Assembly (NCBI GenBank): GCA_963930055.1
Contig: CAWVKS010000008.1
Location: 676,127 to 740,126 of the forward strand
Reading direction: 5' to 3'
Length of the DNA stretch: 64,000 nucleotides
DNA from: Pullichristensenella sp963930055
GTDB taxonomy: Bacteria; Bacillota; Clostridia; Christensenellales; Aristaeellaceae
Both the position numbers and the translations under genes were made by a program. The first letter of the stretch is position 1; every line of letters starts with the position of its first letter. The notes under the pieces were generated by a model. The model saw only the letters and a program-made list of their open reading frames with translations. It was not told the DNA's origin and made no database searches. This document shows positions 35,745 to 45,525 of the stretch, one piece after another.

Positions 35745-35756
35745 TGATGATCCTCC

Positions 35757-36539
35757 TTACGAAATCGCTTTATACCGATCCCCCAGATATGCCTTGATAA
35801 CTTCCGTATCGTTCTGGATCTCTTTTGGTGTGCCCTCGGCTATCTTCGAGCCGAAATTGAGAACCGTGATCCTGTCGCTGATGCTCATGACGACATCCAT
35901 ATTGTGCTCGATCAAGAACAGATCAATGCCCTGCGCGAACGTCTTTTGCAGTATTTCCACGAACTCCCGCCGTTCAGAGGGGTTCAGTCCTGCCGCAGGC
36001 TCGTCGAGCAGGATCAGCTTCGGCTCTCCCATGAGCGCCCGACCAAGTTCACAGACCTTCTGCCGCCCATATGGCAGGTTAGAAACCACTTCGTCCTTCA
36101 GGTCGACGATGCCCAAAAACTCCAATACGCTTTCCGCCTTTTCGATCACGCATTTCTCTATTTTGGCATATGCTCTCCCGGTGAGCAGATAGCGTATGAC
36201 TCCTTGCCGGCCGAAGAGATGATCTCCGCCGACAAGCATATTGTCCAGGACAGACATAGTGTTGAACAGCTTGATGTTCTGATAGGTTCTTCCCATCCCC
36301 TTCAGGGCCAACAGGTGCGTGGGCATCCCCGTCACGTCCTCTCCTAGAAAAAAGCAGGAGCCGGACGTCGGCTTGAATGTGCCGTGGATCATGTTTACGG
36401 TCGTCGTTTTCCCGGATCCATTTGGGCCGATCAGGGAATGGATTGTTCGGCGCTTCATTTGAAACGAAACGCTGTTGACTGCTGTCAGGCCGCCGAATTT
36501 CTTGGTCAGGCCATTCACCTCAAGAATGATGTCGCTCAT
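35757..36539 (-). CDS. livG: Branched-chain amino acid ABC transporter ATPase LivG
   Basis: A 260-residue ABC ATPase. Walker A IGPNGSGKTTTVNMIHGTF; signature NLPYGRQKVCELGRALMGEP; Walker B LILLDEPAAGLNPSERREFV, with the AAGLNP motif typical of LivG. The start overlaps the end of livM by 20 bases, and GGGG lies just upstream of the ATG. Confidence 0.94.
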   Translation of the reverse strand: MSDIILEVNGLTKKFGGLTAVNSVSFQMKRRTIHSLIGPNGSGKTTTVNMIHGTFKPTSGSCFFLGEDVTGMPTHLLALKGMGRTYQNIKLFNTMSVLDNMLVGGDHLFGRQGVIRYLLTGRAYAKIEKCVIEKAESVLEFLGIVDLKDEVVSNLPYGRQKVCELGRALMGEPKLILLDEPAAGLNPSERREFVEILQKTFAQGIDLFLIEHNMDVVMSISDRITVLNFGSKIAEGTPKEIQNDTEVIKAYLGDRYKAIS

Positions 36540-37535
36540 GCTTATCCCCCTTCCTTTTGCCGATGAAAATCCTGATGATGTCCATCGCCCGAGTACTTCC
36601 CTGTTTTTTGGAGAGTGAAGGAATGATGCCTCCGGGCAGGAGAAGGATGCATAATAGGACGATCAGGGCGTAAGCAAATTGATAATACGACCCCGTGAAG
36701 CGAAGCAGCTCGGGCAGTATGGTCACGAGGATCGTGCCGATAAAGGCACCGCTGACCAGACCCAGGCCACCGACGATGAGCATGACGACAAAGGTGTTGG
36801 AAAAGGTCTGCACGAATGTCGACGGATTCAGGTATCTTACAAAGTGCGCATACAGTGCTCCCGCTATGGCGATGAACACGCAGCAAAACGTATAGGCGCT
36901 GACTTTCATCCGCGAAACGTTGATACCGCAGGATTCGACCGCATCCATATTGTCCCTGACGGCGATGAACGCGCGACCCCATCGGGATCTGGTGATGCGG
37001 TAAGCGATATACGAAAGCAGCAGGCTCACGATCACAAGGAATACGAACATATGGTTCGGCTTATCGAGCGGGAACCCGCCGATATCGTAGGCGGGGATTT
37101 GCTTCAAGCCCGAAGCGCCGCCACAGAAATCCGTCGCGTTGTTCAGGACGATCCGAATGATCTCGGAAAATACTATGGTCGTCAAAGACAAGTATACGCC
37201 CTCGACGCGCAGGCTTGGATAGCCCAGCGTCTTGCCGACGATCCATCCCATCCCCATCGCCGCGAAGATGCCCAGCCATGGGGATATCCCCGCCTTTACC
37301 GCCAGCAATGCGGAAGTATACGCGCCCAAAGCGAACACACCCGCCGCGCCTAGGTTCGGCTGCCCGATCATCCCAGTTATGAAGTTCATGCCCAGCGCTG
37401 CGATGAAGTAACACATGATCTGGCACAGGATCGAAAAATAGTAATTGTTGGAAAACAACAAGCCGCCGATGATCCCCGCCACCGCGAATGCGATCGCAAC
37501 TGGGTAGCCTTTTTCGAGATCCGCATCTTACCCAT
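36520..37535 (-). pseudogene. livM: Branched-chain amino acid ABC transporter permease LivM, frameshift near the start
   Basis: The main open frame (GTG at 37482 down to 36520) gives about 320 residues with family motifs (ALGMNFITGMIGQPNLGAAG, SLRVEGVYLSLTTIVFSEII, GRAFIAVRDNMDAVESCGIN). The natural start is probably ATG at 37535 (MGKMRISKK), which overlaps the livH stop by 8 bases, but this runs out of frame after AAA AAG. Adding one A to the five-A run at 37510-37514 joins MGKMRISKKGYPVAIAFAVA to the main frame. Either the run is phase-variable or miscalled, or translation begins at the GTG. Confidence 0.75.
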
Positions 37536-38350
37536 CGAACTTGCCCCCTTTACGGAGGAATAGCCCCCTCCGATGTTCCGACCAATTGCCAAGGTCCGCA
37601 AACAACCCCGTCGGCTTTATCATCAGGACGACCAAGACTAGCACAAACGCAGTGATGTCCTTATAGACCGCCGGCACGAACAAAACGGCAAGGTTTTCGA
37701 GCAGGCCGATGATGATCCCGCCCAGTATAGCGCCGGGCACAGAGCCAAAGCCGCCGATAATGCCCGCTGCGAATCCTTTTAGGCCCATATTGCCGCCCAT
37801 CGTGTTGCTGATCTGATACAGGGGGATAATGAGCATGCCGATGATTCCGCAGATGACGCAGCTAATCGTGACCGTCAGCGTCATATTTTTTCGGACGTTG
37901 ATGCCCATATAGGCGGCCGTTTCTCGGTTTTCCGCGACGCATCGCATCGCCTTGCCCTGCTTGGTCTTGCGCATGAACAGTAACAGCAGTACGATCACAA
38001 TGAGCGCGGCACCCATGATGTAGATGTTCGCCAGCGCTGTTGAAGCGCCAAAGATCTCAATTTTCCCCTTCAGGTATCCCAGGAGCGTGAACGGCATCGG
38101 CCCCCAAAGCGAATTCGCCGCTTCTACCAATACCATACCCAGCATCATCGTAGCCATGATCGAAAAAAGGCGCGAGAGCTTGCTTAGAGGGATTAGGATC
38201 AGGTTAGCGATGACGATGCCAATGGCCCCCATGCAGAGGATCGTAGCGATCCAGGATGCCCAGTGCGGCCATCCAAGGTTGCGCACAAACGTCCCGCCGA
38301 AGATATACGCGCCGTAGATAATCAGTTGTGTGTGCGCAAAATTCAATAGA
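37528..38350 (-). pseudogene. livH: Branched-chain amino acid ABC transporter permease LivH, 5'-truncated by IS256 copy 4
   Basis: About 273 residues remain, from LLNFAHTQLIIYGAYIFGGT to RGLFLRKGGKFDG. LNFAHTQLI is the conserved segment normally some 35 to 40 residues from the start, so the start codon, first membrane segments and the promoter are missing. The cut falls exactly at the left end of the IS. Other motifs (GKAMRCVAENRETAAYMGIN, GGFGSVPGAILGGIIIGLLE) are intact. Unless the IS supplies a promoter, the liv operon is likely silent. Confidence 0.9.
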
Positions 38351-39870
38351 GAGACCGTCCCAAACTTTGTGTAAACCTCCCATGAGGTGTAGAATAGAAG
38401 CATCACACAGGAGGTAAAACACATGGCCAGAAAGAACCGTACCCCGGAAGAAAAGGCGCGACGGGAGAAGATCCGGGAGCTGCTGCAGATGGCAAACATC
38501 GGCAGCATGGATGACATCCAGAATCTGTTCAAGGAGACCATCGCGGAGTTCATGGAGAACGGCTTGGAGGCAGAGCTGGAGGATGAACTGGGCTACAGCA
38601 GATACGACTACAGGAACAAGGCCACGGACAACAGCCGCAACGGCCACAGCAGCAAGACGCTGCGCACCAGCTTCGGAGATGTGGAAGTGTCCGTTCCCCG
38701 CGACCGGAAAGGCGAATTCGAGCCCCAGGTGCTGAAGAAGAACCAGACCAGCATCAGCCAGGACATAGAGGAGAAGATCCTGTCCATGTACGCCAAGGGG
38801 ATGACGACGGGAGATATTGAGGCCCATATACAGGACATCTACGGCATCTGCGTCTCAGACAGCACCGTGAGCCGGATCACGGACAAGATCCTGCCCATCG
38901 TGCGGGAGTGGCAGCAGCGGCCGCTGGAGAACGTCTACGCCGTAGTATTTCTGGACGCGATCCACTACCATGTCCGCAGCGAGGGCCAGATCGTGAAGAA
39001 GGCGGTATACATCGCTATTGGCATTGACCTGAACGGCCGGAAGGACGTTCTGGGTATGTGGGTCGGAGAAAACGAGAGCGCCAAATTCTGGGCGACTGTA
39101 CTCAATGGTCTGAAGAACCGAGGCGTAGAGGACATATTCATCGCCTGCACGGACAACTTGACGGGATTTGACGCGGCCATTCACGCCACCTTCCCTCAGA
39201 CCGAGATCCAGAACTGCATCCTCCACCAGCTGCGCAATTCCAGCCGGTATGTGTCCTATAAGGATATAAGAGCCCTCATGGCGGATCTGAAGGCAGTCTA
39301 TGCCGCCGTAGACGAGCAGGCAGCATTGAATGCTCTGGACGCCTTTGGAGAGCGCTGGGACGGGAAATACCCGAGAATCTCCCAGTCCTGGCGGGCGAAC
39401 TGGGCCAATCTGAGTACATATTTCAAGTACCCTCAGGAGGTGCGCAGGCTGATCTATACCACCAACGCCATAGAGGGTTTCAACCGCCAGCTGCGCAAGG
39501 TGACCAGGGCCAAATCGGTGTTTCCAACAGATGACAGCCTGCTGAAAATGCTGTATCTGGCGATGATGGGCATCACGAAAAAGTGGACGGGACGGCGGCA
39601 GGACTGGAGCGTGATCCACGCGCAGCTGTCCATCTATTTTGCCGGGCGCATGCCCGAATAACACCGCCGGAGCCGGAGGTCAAGGGTCTGCGCGCCGCTG
39701 TGCGCGGCGCTCCGATGAACGGCGGCCTTGCCGCCGCCCTTGACATCCACCCCCGCCGGCGTTATACTGCACACAAGGCGGCAGTCGGATAAATCCGCTG
39801 CCGCGCACAATGGATGATCCTGCTCTGTTCATGCCTCATTTGGAGTTTACACAGAATTTGGGATTGACCC
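38351..39870 (+). mobile_element. IS256-family element copy 4 (1520 bp)
   Basis: It is complete, with both inverted repeats. The left flank is the cut livH gene (TCAATAGA) and the right flank an IS1182a tail (AAACTCGC); these do not match, so there is no target duplication. The pairing of a host gene with an IS1182 fragment across the element indicates recombination between two IS256 copies or an adjacent deletion. Confidence 0.92.
38423..39661 (+). CDS. IS256-family transposase, copy 4
   Basis: An intact 412-residue protein, with small differences from the other copies (PLENVYAVVFLDAI, LAMMGITKKW). DDE motifs are preserved, and AGGAGG precedes the ATG. Confidence 0.95.
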   Translation: MARKNRTPEEKARREKIRELLQMANIGSMDDIQNLFKETIAEFMENGLEAELEDELGYSRYDYRNKATDNSRNGHSSKTLRTSFGDVEVSVPRDRKGEFEPQVLKKNQTSISQDIEEKILSMYAKGMTTGDIEAHIQDIYGICVSDSTVSRITDKILPIVREWQQRPLENVYAVVFLDAIHYHVRSEGQIVKKAVYIAIGIDLNGRKDVLGMWVGENESAKFWATVLNGLKNRGVEDIFIACTDNLTGFDAAIHATFPQTEIQNCILHQLRNSSRYVSYKDIRALMADLKAVYAAVDEQAALNALDAFGERWDGKYPRISQSWRANWANLSTYFKYPQEVRRLIYTTNAIEGFNRQLRKVTRAKSVFPTDDSLLKMLYLAMMGITKKWTGRRQDWSVIHAQLSIYFAGRMPE

Positions 39871-40002
39871 AAACTCGCCCTACACAAATGGCGGCCGTTC
39901 CTTCTTTTCCTTCTGTTCTCTATCTTATCTCCTTCTTGTCTCTATCTTGTCTGTCAAAGAAGCCCCTTCGCTTTCTCGCAAAGGGGCTTCTTTGACAGGC
40001 TG
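39871..40002 (+). mobile_element. IS1182a-type 3' tail remnant
   Basis: About 130 bp, matching the reverse complement of 1675-1823: the ends of the transposase C-terminus (AAACTCGCC...AAATGGCGGCCG), the hairpin TCAAAGAAGCCCC... and the terminal GACAGGCTG. It is the right part of a second IS1182a copy, most of which is gone. Confidence 0.85.
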
Positions 40003-40029
40003 TGGAAACCCTTAGGGTTTCCAACCTTG
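40003..40029. repeat. Hairpin repeat, copy b
   Basis: GGAAACCC-tta-GGGTTTCC followed by AACCTTGC. It directly touches the terminal GACAGGCTG of the IS1182a remnant. It shares the CAACCTTGC tail with copies a (13363) and c (40986) but has a different stem. Confidence 0.65.
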
Positions 40030-40032
40030 CAG

Positions 40033-40874
40033 CTATGATGATGTCCGATGTAGTCCTTAAGTCCTACACGGCTATATCATACCACAATGAGGAGCTAAAG
40101 TCACTATCCAGGTACAGATTTGACAAGGTCCGCCAGCGTGCTAAACTGAAACAGTCCGTTTCCAGGCTTGTCACCATCCTGTTCCCGGAACTGGAAAACC
40201 TCGTCCCTACGCTCCATATAGCGTCGGTCTATGCCCTGCTTGCCGAACTACCCGGCGCAAAGCAGGTCGCTTCCTGCCATCTCACGCACCTCACCAACCT
40301 CCTCTCCACCGCTTCCAAAGGCCGCTATGACCGTTCCAAAGCTGTTGAACTTCGCAATGCCGCCAGGCGCTCCATTGGCTCCGCCATGCCCGCCAAATCT
40401 CTCGAGCTTCAGCATACCATCCGCCTCATCCGTGAACTCGACGCTGAGATCAGCGAAATCGAAACCGCTCTTAAGCAGATCATGGATCGGATCGCTTCGC
40501 CTATTCTCACCATTCCCGGTATCAGCTACCGCATGGGCGCTATGATCCTCGCTGAGATCGGCGATTTCTCCCGCTTCGATTCCCCGGATAAGATCCTCGC
40601 CTATGCAGGTCTTTCCCCTTCCACTTACCAGTCGGGCAAACTGGACAACGCCTATGCGCACATGGAGAAACGTGGCTCCCGTTACCTTCGCTATGCGCTC
40701 TACAACGCCACAAAGTACGTCTGCCATTGGGATGCTTCCTTCTCCGCTTATCTGGCGAAAAAGAGGGCTGAAGGCAAGCATTACAATGTCGCCATCTCCC
40801 ACGCCACCAAGAAACTGGTGCGCCTCATCTTTGCCTTGCAACGTTCCGGTCAACCGTACTGTCCTGCGGCGTAA
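40033..40874 (+). pseudogene. IS110-family transposase, N-terminally truncated
   Basis: About 275 residues of the C-terminal half: a helical linker (SYHNEELKSLSRYRFDKVRQ, RAKLKQSVSRLVTILFPELE) and the transposase_20 domain (LTIPGISYRMGAMILAEIGD, KILAYAGLSPSTYQSGKLDN, MEKRGSRYLRYALYNATKYV). The last of these holds the Ser of the IS110 active site. The N-terminal RuvC-like DEDD domain is absent, so the gene cannot work alone. No start codon or ribosome site was found at the junction. Confidence 0.85.
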
Positions 40875-40985
40875 CTCCGTTATTCTCTTCGGAGCCTGAG
40901 CGATCCTATATCTACGGAGCCGGCGCAGCGTACCCTTGACAATCCAGAAGGCGCGGTGTTCAAATCTTTGATTTGACCACCCGCG

Positions 40986-41031
40986 GTCTGCCTTTGGCAG
41001 ACTTGAAAACTCATAGAGTTTTCAACCTTGC
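40986..41031. repeat. Double-hairpin repeat, copy c
   Basis: Stem 1 GTCTGCC-ttt-GGCAGAC (40986-41002), stem 2 TTGAAAACTC-ata-GAGTTTTCAA (41003-41025), then CCTTGC. It has the same layout as copy a at 13363, with both stems changed in a compensatory way. Confidence 0.7.
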
Positions 41032-41220
41032 ATTCAAATGCTATGCTTTTGTTTAGAGGGCGACGCTGAGCCTGCTTTGCTATTCCCTCCTTCGCCCTCG
41101 CTGAACCTCTCATGCATTTGAATGCTGTTTGTCAAGGGCGGCGGGGCTTCTAAAGAAAAACTTCTTGATCATCGCTCTTCCCCCCTTGACTTTTAATAGT
41201 TAGTCTCCCACTGATAAACG

Positions 41221-41312
41221 AAGCGACGCCCCGCACTGATATGCTCCCTCCATGTTTGACAGCGTTTTATTTGTCTCTCATAGAGGGAGCATATCACATG
41301 GGCGCCGCTTCT
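41221..41312. repeat. Inverted repeat in the intergenic region before the M3 peptidase gene
   Basis: GATATGCTCCCTC (41238-41250) and GAGGGAGCATATC (41283-41295) are exact inverted copies with 32 bases between. The match extends imperfectly outward to about 30 bp per arm (AAGCGACGCC... with ...GGCGCCGCTT). It could be the two ends of a small lost element or a large hairpin. The rest of 40875-41446 holds no gene that I can support. Confidence 0.6.
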
Positions 41313-41446
41313 TGTCGTCGCCGTGTTATTGCATGATCAGCACAAAAAGCCCGCTTTCCACAAGCGCCGCTTGGCGGCTGGTTTCCATGCCGTCGATTAT
41401 AGCCTTGGTCCTGATGCGACAGTTGCTGAAAGCATTTATCCTTCGC

Positions 41447-43324
41447 TTATTCTGCTTCCAGCTTGGCGTCCACCAGGCGTTCATACTCGTCTACCAGCCC
41501 GCCAAAGAAATCCAGCGCCCGCTGATAGGTCTCCGTATCCAGCGGATCGACGCCCGCCACGGTGAGCAATTCCACCGGCGAACGCGACGCGCCCAGCTTC
41601 AGGAAATCAAGATAGTCCTCCACAGCGCCTTCTTCGCCGCTGGTGATTCGCTCGCAGATGGAAGCGGCATAGGCGACGGAAGTAGCATATTGATACACAT
41701 AGTAGCTGTAGTAATAGAAGTGCGATGTTTCAGCCCATGCATAGCGTGCGTTCGGGAAAGCCACAACCGCGTCGCCGCGGTACTCCTGAAAAAGCCCCGC
41801 CCACAAGTCGCTAAGCGCCTCAGCGTTCAGAGAGCCGCCCGCCTCAACCGTCTGGTACATGGCGTCCTCAAATTCGGCATATAATGCCTGCGTAAAAAAG
41901 GATTGCAAAAACATGATCAGCATGTTCTCCAGATAGTACAGCCGTTCATCCTCTGTGGCGGCATGTTCCATCATATAGCTGTAATAAAGCAGCTCGTTGG
42001 TCGTGGAAGCCACTTCATGCGTAAAACTTGTAGGATGCGCATTGACGGCGTTCTGATTTTCCACGGCATACCACTCGTAAACAGCATGGCCCATCTCGTG
42101 CGCCAATGTGTCCACATCTATATCATAACCCATATAATTGAGCATGACATGCGGCGGAAACTCGTCACCAATCGTATAGGTATACGCGCCCGCGACATTT
42201 GTATCCGTTGGATATACCTCCAAGTAGCCGCCGCTGACCAGAGCGTCGTAATGCGCCAGGTACTCCTCGCCCAGAACGGAAAGCACCTCGCGCACCTGTT
42301 CCACCGCGTCCTCATAGGGGATTTCCTCCACGGCATAATCGGAAATGTAGGTGACGGTGTCAAAGGGATACTGTTCCTCCAGCCCCAGACCGCGCTTGTG
42401 CGCGTTGAGATAACGCTGATAATCCGCCGCGCCCTGACGCGCCGCCTCAATCACCATGTCATAAACGGCCAGATCGACATCTGACGCATCCAACGCCGCC
42501 TCACGGCTGCTTTCATAGCCGTTGATCTGCGCAATGGCCCAATTTTCCGACACGTTCATTTCCAGCAGGGCGGCAAACGTGTTGATATAGGGCGCCGGCT
42601 TTTCCAACAGCGCCTGATTGCACAGCGCCTTGAATTCCCGGTCGTATTCGTCGCTGTAAACAATTTGACTGTAGAGTTCATTTGTCAATTCCACTTCTGT
42701 CCCGTCCGGCATGGTGATCATGGGGTCCGGCACTTCCATGCCGTCCAAAGTATTAAACAAATTCTCAGCCTGCCCCAACGTCGGGCTGAGGATGGCCAGC
42801 ACAGAGTTCGCTTCCTCGCTCAACGGCTCATGATCGGGATCCAGATATCGACGCATCGCGTAGGCAAAGGGCTCCAACAGGGGATCGGCAAAGATTTCCT
42901 GCCGCGTTTCCAGTGGCAAGGAATAGATTTCCGGGTCCACAAATGCGCTGTACTGCGCCTCCTGACTCGTCAGCGCGTTGATCTTCGTCATCAGCGCGTT
43001 GAAAGTCGGGTCGGCGGGATCGAGTACATATCCTAAATACGCATACAGATAAAGTCGGTTCTGCAACCGCGTCAGCTCGCCCATGTAGGCAAACTGGAAA
43101 TAATCGTAAATGCCCTGCGCGGTATTCAGCGTTCCCCGATACGATTCATGTTGCGGTATAAGCTCCATGACGCGGTCATAGTCCGCCTGCCACGCGTCCA
43201 CATCCGCGTAGATTTCCGTCAAATCCCATTGGGTGGGAAGCGCTTCCTCCGCCATGGCCGCGCATCCAGCCATCGCCAGGGCGAGCGCAAGCAGCACCGC
43301 CAACAGCCTTCTTACGATCCTCAT
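41447..43324 (-). CDS. Secreted oligoendopeptidase F-like M3 metallopeptidase
   Basis: A 625-residue protein. The N-terminus is a signal peptide with a possible lipobox (LAMAGC at residues 16-21), so it is exported and perhaps lipid-anchored. The zinc motif HEMGH is at residues 409-413 (DTLAHEMGHAVYEWYAVENQ), with the third ligand region NELLYYSYMMEH following. Oligoendopeptidases F cleave short peptides; most are cytoplasmic, so an exported form points to peptide use outside the cell. It is last in a six-gene operon with an ABC importer and two transglutaminase-like proteins. Confidence 0.9.
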   Translation of the reverse strand: MRIVRRLLAVLLALALAMAGCAAMAEEALPTQWDLTEIYADVDAWQADYDRVMELIPQHESYRGTLNTAQGIYDYFQFAYMGELTRLQNRLYLYAYLGYVLDPADPTFNALMTKINALTSQEAQYSAFVDPEIYSLPLETRQEIFADPLLEPFAYAMRRYLDPDHEPLSEEANSVLAILSPTLGQAENLFNTLDGMEVPDPMITMPDGTEVELTNELYSQIVYSDEYDREFKALCNQALLEKPAPYINTFAALLEMNVSENWAIAQINGYESSREAALDASDVDLAVYDMVIEAARQGAADYQRYLNAHKRGLGLEEQYPFDTVTYISDYAVEEIPYEDAVEQVREVLSVLGEEYLAHYDALVSGGYLEVYPTDTNVAGAYTYTIGDEFPPHVMLNYMGYDIDVDTLAHEMGHAVYEWYAVENQNAVNAHPTSFTHEVASTTNELLYYSYMMEHAATEDERLYYLENMLIMFLQSFFTQALYAEFEDAMYQTVEAGGSLNAEALSDLWAGLFQEYRGDAVVAFPNARYAWAETSHFYYYSYYVYQYATSVAYAASICERITSGEEGAVEDYLDFLKLGASRSPVELLTVAGVDPLDTETYQRALDFFGGLVDEYERLVDAKLEAE

Positions 43325-43394
43325 AGTTTTTCTCCTTCAGCGTCCATTGTTGTTTATCAAATGCAATTCTCTGACTGCATCGCCGCAATTTCAA

Positions 43395-45524
43395 TCACGG
43401 AAGCGATACAGTCACCGTTTCTCCCGCTTCGATGGAAATGTAATTCTGATACAAGCGGGAATTTGTCTCCTCGTCTCCCGGTATGAACATCACGATTTGA
43501 TATTCTCCCGCGGGCAGCTCAATGGCCTCGTCCGCATCCTGCTCCGCTACATACCAGTAGAACATCTCTGTCCACTGCTGCCCCTGAAGCTGATACAGCA
43601 TCCAGTACTGTCCGAGCCAAACCTCGCTGCCCTCCACCGCATAGAGCAATACGCCGGTATCCCCGCTCTCCTCCGACAGCGGCTGCATGGCGCCCCAGTT
43701 CGCGCCGTCATACCACATCCATTTGCCCGTAGCCGCATCCTGCCGCACCGGTATGCCAGCCGCCTGCGCCACGCGCGCCAGCGTGGAAAGGTAGTTTGTT
43801 TCCGCGCAATAACCCATGTGCAGCGCGCTGACGGGATCGGCTCCATAGATATCGCAGCGCCTGACGCTTTCGCCGCTCAGCCTTTCGCGCAGCCAGGCAT
43901 CCAGAAGCGCCGGCTCTTTTCGCACCGCGTCCAGATCCAGGCCTGCGTCTGTCATCAGCCCCTGCAGCTCCAGTCTGTAAGCGCTCAAAGGCGAGCGGTC
44001 GTATACCGGCGTCAAAATCCCTTCCAGAAAGGCCTCGTCCGTATCGGCATATTCTCCCTGAGCAGCCTTTGCGCCCTGCAGAATATCCTCCAATACCGTT
44101 GCGTCCACTTCGCGCAAATCTTTGGCCTCCATGCGGCTGAGCAGTTCCTGCCGCAGGGGATCGTCGTCCACGGAAAGGAAAGCCATCAGCTCCGGGAAAT
44201 TACGCCCCGCAAGCCGCAGAGCATCCGCGCATTGCGGATACGCCGCGGCCGCCTCCGCATCGTATAGTTCCGTCACATGGCTCTGGCGCAGCGCCTCCAA
44301 ATCGCGTCCTTCCAAAAACGCCTCGGTCTGCGCCTCGGTGGGCTGCTGGTCGTAACGGCTGACGGCGTCGTTGTAGACAAGTTCGGTTTCCTGCCACTCG
44401 CCCTGCGGCTCCGGGCTGGAGAAATCCAGCAGGACCGCATCCGCGTCGAGCGTGACAACCTGCTGGCGCGTTTGGCCATCCAGCACGGCGATGGCGATGG
44501 CGGTTCCCCGGCCGAGCGTCCATTGAGCGACGCCCTGCCCGTCGGTATAAAGCTCCGCCAGATTCTTGTACATATAATCCCCGTACTGATACAGCCCCAC
44601 ATAGCAGTTCTCCGCAGGGTTGCCCTGGGCGTCGAGTACGGTAAAGGTCACCTGGCGCGCGTCCGCATAGTTTTCCACATCGTTAAGGATATACATGCCG
44701 TCGCCGCCGTAATACGCTTCCGTCGTGCCAATGAGACTGTACGTGAGAATGGACGTACTCAGCACGTTTGCGGTGAGATCCTTAAACCATGTATGGTTCA
44801 GCATGGCTTCCGGCTCGCACGCGCTCAGAAAACGCCATTGCCCATCGACGAGTACCTCGACAAAGGCATGGTCGCCGCTTTCCGCCCAGTATACGGAGAC
44901 GATCCGCGCCGGGATGCCGACGCTCCGCAGCGCGTTGACCACAAAGTTGGCTTCCTCGCCGCAACGTCCCAGGCCGCCGTTGTACATGCCCATGGGAGAA
45001 GCAACCTTCTGATCCGTATTTTCAAATGTGACCCGGCTTGCGCACCACAGGTTGACCGCCAACGCCGCCTCTTCCAGGGTTTTGCCTTCCAATATGCCGG
45101 AGCCAACAATCTGGTCGTGGAAAAAGGCGCGATGCTCCACGATAGGCTCAAAGTCCACGCGATACGCGGCTACATACGCCAAAAAGACATCAAAGTCCAA
45201 TTCTGCCGTCCATGGCATCTCCTCGCGCAGCCGCACGGCATGGGAGGCATAGGAGCGCAGCAGGTCAAAATCAAGCTCGCAAAGATCGGCCATGGGCATA
45301 CAGGTGAAGTAGTATTTCATCACCGTTTTTTCCTCTTCGCTGGCACAGGCATCCAGCGCCGCTTCCCACTCCTCCATGCGAACGCCCGCATCGGGCAGCA
45401 GGCGCTGGTATTCCTCCTCCAAAAACACCTGCCACGCTTCCGGTTCTTCCGTCCGCGCCATCGCGCCAAAGCCGGAAAGCCCCACCATTATAAGCATCAA
45501 AAAGGCAAATACCCTTCTGAACAT
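43395..45524 (-). CDS. Secreted transglutaminase-like protein, paralog 1
   Basis: A 709-residue protein with a signal peptide (MFRRVFAFLMLIMVGLSGFG). A transglutaminase/papain-like core lies at residues 150-255: GLGRCGEEANFVVNALRSVG (catalytic Cys), GDHAFVEVLVDGQWRFLSAC (catalytic His), then EPE. A carboxypeptidase-regulatory-like beta domain follows (QVTFTVLDAQGNPAENCYVG). The C-terminal part has no family I can name. It may cleave or remodel peptides or cell-wall material outside the cell. The start lies 1 base after the stop of paralog 2. Confidence 0.8.
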   Translation of the reverse strand: MFRRVFAFLMLIMVGLSGFGAMARTEEPEAWQVFLEEEYQRLLPDAGVRMEEWEAALDACASEEEKTVMKYYFTCMPMADLCELDFDLLRSYASHAVRLREEMPWTAELDFDVFLAYVAAYRVDFEPIVEHRAFFHDQIVGSGILEGKTLEEAALAVNLWCASRVTFENTDQKVASPMGMYNGGLGRCGEEANFVVNALRSVGIPARIVSVYWAESGDHAFVEVLVDGQWRFLSACEPEAMLNHTWFKDLTANVLSTSILTYSLIGTTEAYYGGDGMYILNDVENYADARQVTFTVLDAQGNPAENCYVGLYQYGDYMYKNLAELYTDGQGVAQWTLGRGTAIAIAVLDGQTRQQVVTLDADAVLLDFSSPEPQGEWQETELVYNDAVSRYDQQPTEAQTEAFLEGRDLEALRQSHVTELYDAEAAAAYPQCADALRLAGRNFPELMAFLSVDDDPLRQELLSRMEAKDLREVDATVLEDILQGAKAAQGEYADTDEAFLEGILTPVYDRSPLSAYRLELQGLMTDAGLDLDAVRKEPALLDAWLRERLSGESVRRCDIYGADPVSALHMGYCAETNYLSTLARVAQAAGIPVRQDAATGKWMWYDGANWGAMQPLSEESGDTGVLLYAVEGSEVWLGQYWMLYQLQGQQWTEMFYWYVAEQDADEAIELPAGEYQIVMFIPGDEETNSRLYQNYISIEAGETVTVSLP

Positions 45525-45525
45525 A

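Noticed and set aside
40248..40853. A 201-codon minus-strand frame opposite the IS110 remnant
   Set aside because: Antisense of a recognisable transposase domain, without start signals.
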